Origin: Streptosporangiaceae bacterium
Lineage (GTDB): Bacteria; Actinomycetota; Actinomycetes; Streptosporangiales; Streptosporangiaceae
Assembly (NCBI GenBank): GCA_030045295.1
Contig: JASIGD010000027.1
Span: 1-16,121 of the forward strand
Length of the DNA: 16,121 bases
Direction: 5' to 3'
In this document: one piece after another, positions 12,427 through 16,121 of the stretch
Layout of the letters: each line of letters starts with the position of its first letter
How positions within the stretch are numbered: the stretch's first letter is position 1
The notes under the pieces: model-generated
Told to the model about the DNA's origin: nothing
What the model saw: the letters and a program-made list of their open reading frames with translations, nothing else
Databases searched by the model: none
Program-made: the position numbers and the translations under genes

Positions 12427-14232
12427 TCAGCTGCCGGAGGCCACGATGCCGTACTCGTGGATCTTGCGGTAGATCGTGGCGCGTGACATGCCGAGCGCCT
12501 CGGCCGCCCGGACCTTGTTGCCGTCGTGATCGTGCAGGCTCTGCACGATGGCGTCCCGCTCGATCGACTCCAGCGGGGACAGCAGCCGGCGGCTCACGGT
12601 CCAGCACTCCGGCGGCAGGTCCTTGGGCCTGATGGCGCCGGCCCGGCGGCGCTGCACCACCTGCTTGAGCACCTGCCAGAGCTGCTCAGTGTTGCCCGGC
12701 CAGTTGTGCCGCAGCAGCAGTTGCATGGCCTCCGGGGAGCAGGTCAGGCGGCCCTGCTGGCTCAGCCGGGCCAGGAAGAAGGGCACCAGCTCGTGCAGGT
12801 CCTCGATGTGATGGCGCAACGGCGGAAGCTCCACGGTGCCCTGGAAGAACCGGAGCAGCCTGGTTATCGGGTTCAGGTCGGCGTTGGCCTGTTTACGGTT
12901 CAGCGTGATGGCCACGCGCAGTTCGGCCTGGCGCTGCGCGGCCCGCGCTTCGGTCAGCGCGCTGGCCAGTGCGTGCACCTGCCTGGCGTTCAGCGCTTCC
13001 ACGTGCCGGATGACCAGCGTACCCGTGCCGTCGAGCAGCTCGCTGCGGGCACCTGCGAGCCAGGCCTGGTCGGCCGATTCCGCGTCGAGCACGTGGAACG
13101 GCGCGGCCGGATTGCGGCGCTGATGCACCGCCCGGGCCAGGGCCAGCTTGCCGACGCCGGGCTCGCCCTCCAGCGTGAACCAGTCAGCGGTGTCGTACAG
13201 CGCCTCCGCCTCGCGGCAGGCCCGCAGCCAGAGCACGCCGCTGCCGACCAGGCCCGGCAGGTACATGGCTGACTTCGGCGGGGGCAAGTCGGGCACGCTC
13301 GGGGCCGCCGACACGAGCTTGACGTGCACGACGCCGTCGGGGAACGGGCTGTCACTTCGGATCCGGCGGCAGGAGATCCGGGCCATCATGCCGCTGGGCA
13401 GCTCCACCGACACCGCACCGGTCGCGCGGCTGGCCAGCGCTTCGGCGGCGTGGCCGATCAGCACGGCCTGGTCGCCGGGGTCGAGCAGGTAGCGGGCGCG
13501 GTCGTTCAGCATCACGACGTCGTTGCCGAGGGCCAGCACCATGCCGCCGGTCCGCCGGCAGGCCCGCATGTACTCCTGGAGCAGGCCGAGGTCTCGGGCG
13601 CTGCCGGCCGTCACCAGGGCCTGGGTAAGCTGGTCGGCAGTGGCCTTGACCAGCGAGATCATCAGCGGGTCGGCGTCCTTGCGCCAGCAGGTCAGGTCGA
13701 TCACGCCGACCGTCTTGCCGGAGACCGGGTCGTGGATCGGCACGCCCGCGCAACCGAATTGCTCCAGATGCTCGGCGTAGTGCTCGTGCCCGAACACGTG
13801 CGCCGGCCCGCCTGACTCCAGCGCGGTGCCGATGCCGTTGGTGCCGACACGATCCTCGGCGTAGCTGAAGCCGGGGGCCAGCATGACGCCATCGAGGGCA
13901 CGCTCCAGGTCGCGATCCGCGGTCAGCCTGGCCAATACCAGGCCGTCCGCGTCGGTCAGGATGATGCTGATCGGCTGGCCGTCCAGCTGCTGGTGCAGGT
14001 GCCGCAGCACCGGGTCGGCGCTGCGGGCCAGCGCGGTCTCCAGGTTGGGCTCGTGCAGGTAGCTCAGGTCGATGTGATCGGCTGCCACGCGCCACTGGCG
14101 CGACCGCCACCACGAAGCGAGGATCGACCTGCGCACGGCCTTGTCGTCCACCGGTTCGGCGGCGAGGAACCGGTCTCTGGCTTCGGCCAGCCGATCCCTG
14201 GACGTTTGCGGTGGTGGTGATGCGGGTGCCAT
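12427..14232 (-). CDS. AcoR/MimR-like GAF-AAA-Fis transcriptional activator with degenerate AAA+ domain
   Basis: A 601-residue activator. Residues about 60-210 form a GAF sensor with the AcoR-type signature EDRVGTNGIGTALE (126-139), FGHEHYAEHL and VGVIDLTCW. The central domain keeps Walker A (GEPGVGK, 356-362), the LPPLRHHIEDL motif (469-479) and NWPGN (510-514). It lacks the GAFTGA loop that contacts sigma-54, is shortened there, and the Walker B acidic pair is replaced (LVIRHVEAL, 406-414). The C-terminus is a Fis-type helix-turn-helix, NKVRAAEALGMSRATIYRKIHEYG (572-595). Such proteins control alkane and propane monooxygenase operons in actinobacteria, which lack RpoN. ATG 14232 has GGGGGAGG four bases upstream. 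Divergent from the small gene and prmA; two palindromes in that region are its likely targets. Confidence 0.88.
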   Translation of the reverse strand: MAPASPPPQTSRDRLAEARDRFLAAEPVDDKAVRRSILASWWRSRQWRVAADHIDLSYLHEPNLETALARSADPVLRHLHQQLDGQPISIILTDADGLVLARLTADRDLERALDGVMLAPGFSYAEDRVGTNGIGTALESGGPAHVFGHEHYAEHLEQFGCAGVPIHDPVSGKTVGVIDLTCWRKDADPLMISLVKATADQLTQALVTAGSARDLGLLQEYMRACRRTGGMVLALGNDVVMLNDRARYLLDPGDQAVLIGHAAEALASRATGAVSVELPSGMMARISCRRIRSDSPFPDGVVHVKLVSAAPSVPDLPPPKSAMYLPGLVGSGVLWLRACREAEALYDTADWFTLEGEPGVGKLALARAVHQRRNPAAPFHVLDAESADQAWLAGARSELLDGTGTLVIRHVEALNARQVHALASALTEARAAQRQAELRVAITLNRKQANADLNPITRLLRFFQGTVELPPLRHHIEDLHELVPFFLARLSQQGRLTCSPEAMQLLLRHNWPGNTEQLWQVLKQVVQRRRAGAIRPKDLPPECWTVSRRLLSPLESIERDAIVQSLHDHDGNKVRAAEALGMSRATIYRKIHEYGIVASGS

Positions 14233-14301
14233 GTCGCCTCCCCCACCTACATTCCCGGCTGGGGGCTCAGCCTGCGCGGATCGGGCTCGGGGTTTGCCTC
14301 G

Positions 14302-14343
14302 TGTTACTTGCCCCTAACAAAGTAAACCCGTTGTTGCGGGGCA
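14302..14343. repeat. A+T-rich patch with interleaved inverted repeats
   Basis: TTACTT (14304-14309) and AAGTAA (14320-14325), TGTTA (14302-14306) and TAACA (14315-14319), and TGCCCC (14309-14314) with GGGGCA (14338-14343) overlap one another. The patch lies between the activator start and the palindrome at 14346 and may hold promoters for both directions. I cannot fit a clean -35/-10 pair. Confidence 0.4.
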
Positions 14344-14345
14344 CT

Positions 14346-14360
14346 GTCTCAAGTTGAGAC
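14346..14360. promoter_or_regulatory. Palindrome, putative activator binding site 1
   Basis: GTCTCAA-G-TTGAGAC, perfect 7-bp arms with a one-base centre. It lies 35 bases upstream of the small gene and 114 bases upstream of the activator start. Its 13-base core differs by one base from the core at 14638-14650. Confidence 0.65.
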
Positions 14361-14394
14361 CGCCGATTGGCTGTGCCGACGTTTGCTGTGGCGC

Positions 14395-14658
14395 ATGGAT
14401 GGCCGTCGCGAGACCGGAAACCAGGAAACCTACAACCCGTGGAGCATCGTCAACCTGGTGTTTCACCACTTGGCGAGCGAGGGACTGCATCCGGTGCTCG
14501 GTGAGGCGGGCGACCCAGGGGGGCCGGCCGCCGATCTGCTCCGGGCGCTCGGCATCACCCCGGCCAAGGAGGGGAGCCGGCAGGCGTCGGAACAGACCAG
14601 GCGAGACCTGGAACAGATCCGGGCCGCGTTCGACGTGTCTCATGTTGAGAGCACATGA
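14395..14658 (+). CDS. Small conserved-looking protein of the propane monooxygenase locus
   Basis: An 87-residue soluble protein from ATG 14395; a TTG at 14383 would add four residues. The core NPWSIVNLVFHHLASEGLHPVLGEAGDPGGPAADLLRALGI (residues 14-53, quoted by its parts NPWSIVNLVFHHLASEGL and DPGGPAADLLRALGI) matches from memory a family of small actinobacterial proteins of unknown function with the same NP-x-x-VNLVFHHLA and PAA-LLRALG elements. The tail is a charged helix (RQASEQTRRDLEQIRAAFD). Codon use and third-position G+C fit coding DNA. No ribosome site is seen before the ATG. It lies between the activator and prmA and is flanked by two copies of the palindrome, so it is probably part of the monooxygenase regulon; its role is unknown. 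Confidence 0.75.
   Translation: MDGRRETGNQETYNPWSIVNLVFHHLASEGLHPVLGEAGDPGGPAADLLRALGITPAKEGSRQASEQTRRDLEQIRAAFDVSHVEST
14638..14650. promoter_or_regulatory. Palindrome, putative activator binding site 2
   Basis: TCTCATGTTGAGA, with TCTCA and TGAGA arms, differs from the core of site 1 by a single base. It overlaps the last codons of the small gene and lies 176 bases upstream of prmA, a suitable place for an upstream activator site. Confidence 0.65.
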
Positions 14659-14825
14659 CCTCGGCTTCCGAGATGTGATCTAGGCCATAAGGACTTTCGG
14701 GGCCGTGGCAGCCCGGGCCGCCTCACTGGAGCGCGCGCCCGGGACGCCTCAGGGACCCCAAACCCAACAAGGACCACCAAGGGGCATGGCCCCGGACCCC
14801 GGAACCCGCCGAGAAAGGGGTGACG

Positions 14826-16121
14826 ATGAGTCGCCAGAGTGTGGCCAGGGCGCACCAGAAGATCCAGGAACTGGCCTGGGAGCCCAAGTACCACGAGCCA
14901 GTCTCGCAGTACGGGACTGACTACAGCTTCCGCAAGGCGCAGAAGAAGGACCCGCTCAAGCAGGTGCTGCGGTCCTACTTCCCCATGCAGGAAGAAAAGG
15001 ACCACCGCGTGTACGGCGCCGAAGACGGCGCGATCCGCGGCAACATGTTCCGGCAGGTGCAGGAGCGCTGGCTGGAATGGCAGAAGCTGTTCCTGTCGAT
15101 CATTCCGCTGCCGGAGATCTCCGCAGCACGCGCGATGCCGCTGCTGTTCCGCACGGTGCCGAACCCCGAACTGCACAACGGCCAAGCGATCCAGATGATC
15201 GACGAGGTACGGCACTCCACGATCCAGCAGAACCTCAAGCGCCTGTACATGCAGAACTACATCGACCCGGCCGGCTTCAACAACAGCCTGCGCAGCTTCC
15301 AGGACGACTACTGCGGCACGATCGGCCGTCAGTTCGCGGAAGGCTTCATCACCGGTGACGCGATCACCGCCGCGTCGATCTACCTGACGATCGTGGCCGA
15401 GACCGCGTTCACGAACACGCTGTTCGTGGCCATGCCGGCCGAGGCAGCCGCCAACGGTGACTACCTGCTGCCCACGGTGTTCCACTCGGTGCAGTCCGAC
15501 GAGTCGCGGCACATCTCCAACGGGTACGCGACGCTGCTGATGGCGCTGGCCGACGAGGAGAACCACCAGCTGCTCGAGCGCGACCTGCGGTACGCCTGGT
15601 GGAACAACCACCGGGTGGTGGACGCGGCGATCGGCACGTTCATCGAGTACGGCACCAAGGACCGCCGCAAGGACCGCGAGTCCTACGCGGAGATGTGGCG
15701 GCGGTGGATCTACGACGACTACTACCGCAGCTACCTCGTGCCGCTGGAGAAATACGGCCTGGTCATTCCCCACGACCTCATCGAGGAAGCCTGGAACCAG
15801 ATCTGGAACAAGGGGTACGTGCACGAGGTCGCGCAGTTCTTCGCCACCGGCTGGCTGGCGAACTACTGGCGGATCGACGGCATGACCGACGAGGACTTCG
15901 AGTGGTTCGAGTACAAGTACCCGGGCTGGTACGACAAGTACGGTAAGTGGTGGGAGAACTACACCCGGCTGTCCGAGCCGAACGGGCACCACCCGATCGT
16001 GGCCGAGGACGTCGACTACTGGTACCCGCAGCGGTGCTGGACCTGCATGGTCCCGTGCCTGGTCCGCGAGGACATGGTCTACGCCGAGGTCGACGGGGTG
16101 GTACGGACGTACTGCCACGAG
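14826..16121 (+). CDS. prmA: Propane 2-monooxygenase, hydroxylase large (alpha) subunit, 5' part
   Basis: The first 432 codons are present; the family is about 540 residues, so roughly the last fifth lies beyond the window. It is the diiron hydroxylase alpha subunit of a soluble (group 5/6) monooxygenase that oxidises propane to 2-propanol with a reductase, beta subunit and coupling protein. Diiron ligands are visible: E97 (PLPEIS), E127 and H130 (DEVRH), E192 (VAETAF), E226 and H229 (DESRH). Their spacing (30, 33, 95, 129, 132) is exactly that of methane monooxygenase MmoX ligands. Stretches such as RYAWWNNHRVVDAAIGTF and RRWIYDDYYRSYL and the Cys pair in RCWTCMVP closely match actinobacterial PrmA/MimA. 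Start ATG 14826 has AAAGGGG five bases upstream. MimA-type naming is possible. It is likely activated by the divergent regulator through the palindromes at 14346 and 14638. Confidence 0.95.
   Translation, partial: MSRQSVARAHQKIQELAWEPKYHEPVSQYGTDYSFRKAQKKDPLKQVLRSYFPMQEEKDHRVYGAEDGAIRGNMFRQVQERWLEWQKLFLSIIPLPEISAARAMPLLFRTVPNPELHNGQAIQMIDEVRHSTIQQNLKRLYMQNYIDPAGFNNSLRSFQDDYCGTIGRQFAEGFITGDAITAASIYLTIVAETAFTNTLFVAMPAEAAANGDYLLPTVFHSVQSDESRHISNGYATLLMALADEENHQLLERDLRYAWWNNHRVVDAAIGTFIEYGTKDRRKDRESYAEMWRRWIYDDYYRSYLVPLEKYGLVIPHDLIEEAWNQIWNKGYVHEVAQFFATGWLANYWRIDGMTDEDFEWFEYKYPGWYDKYGKWWENYTRLSEPNGHHPIVAEDVDYWYPQRCWTCMVPCLVREDMVYAEVDGVVRTYCHE

Noticed and set aside
12526..13272. 248-codon plus-strand frame opposite the activator
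   Set aside because: Shadow of the activator's AAA+ and Fis regions.
14367..14388. Sigma-54 -24/-12 promoter (TTGGC ... TTTGCT)
   Set aside because: GG and GC are separated by 14 bases, not the required 10, and the activator lacks the sigma-54 contact loop.
14640..16118. 492-codon open frame on the minus strand opposite prmA
   Set aside because: It is the mirror of prmA: Val/Leu/Arg/His-rich with no domain pattern, while the plus strand gives a clear PrmA with all diiron ligands.

Overview
The window is about 70% G+C with strong codon bias, closely packed genes, GTG starts and several promoters that place the start codon right at the predicted 5' end of the mRNA. Its protein families (PrmA-type monooxygenase, AcoR-type activator, DUF664 DinB, TetR, PDGR-type membrane proteins) point to a soil actinomycete chromosome; the genus cannot be fixed from the sequence.

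Left part (1-2371): the 5' end of an FAD-linked oxidase gene runs off the left edge on the minus strand. A 550-bp non-coding stretch with a TetR-type operator separates it from a divergent TetR gene. An orphan HNH/AP2 endonuclease-like gene follows, with an unusually A+T-rich upstream region. Arsenic block (2372-4302): arsR (+) diverges from arsM (-) across two 21-bp direct repeats that look like ArsR operators. arsM overlaps by ATGA an open frame that holds only the first ~18 codons of an ArsC-type arsenate reductase, followed by a small beta-rich protein gene.

Middle (4430-10024): a two-pore-helix-type K+ channel, a universal stress protein, a multi-pass membrane protein of the sensor-kinase N-terminal kind without a kinase, a coiled-coil/His-Pro-rich protein with a 30-bp tandem repeat, a DinB/DUF664 protein, and a TetR-small membrane protein pair expressed from what looks like a leaderless promoter with its operator on the start codon.

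Right part (10083-16121): a GH13 glycosidase preceded by a 14-codon overlapping leader ORF, then a gaseous-alkane oxidation locus. This locus has a GPR1/FUN34/YaaH-type transporter, an AcoR/MimR-like GAF-Fis activator with a degenerate AAA+ core, a small conserved-looking protein of 87 residues, and the first 432 codons of the propane (soluble diiron) monooxygenase large subunit, which runs off the right edge. Two nearly identical palindromes, TCTCAWGTTGAGA, flank the small gene, and a weaker third copy lies upstream of the transporter. I infer these are the activator's binding sites, tying transporter, small protein and monooxygenase into one regulon. The least described parts are this small protein with its sites, the activator that lacks the sigma-54 contact loop, and the arsC remnant.
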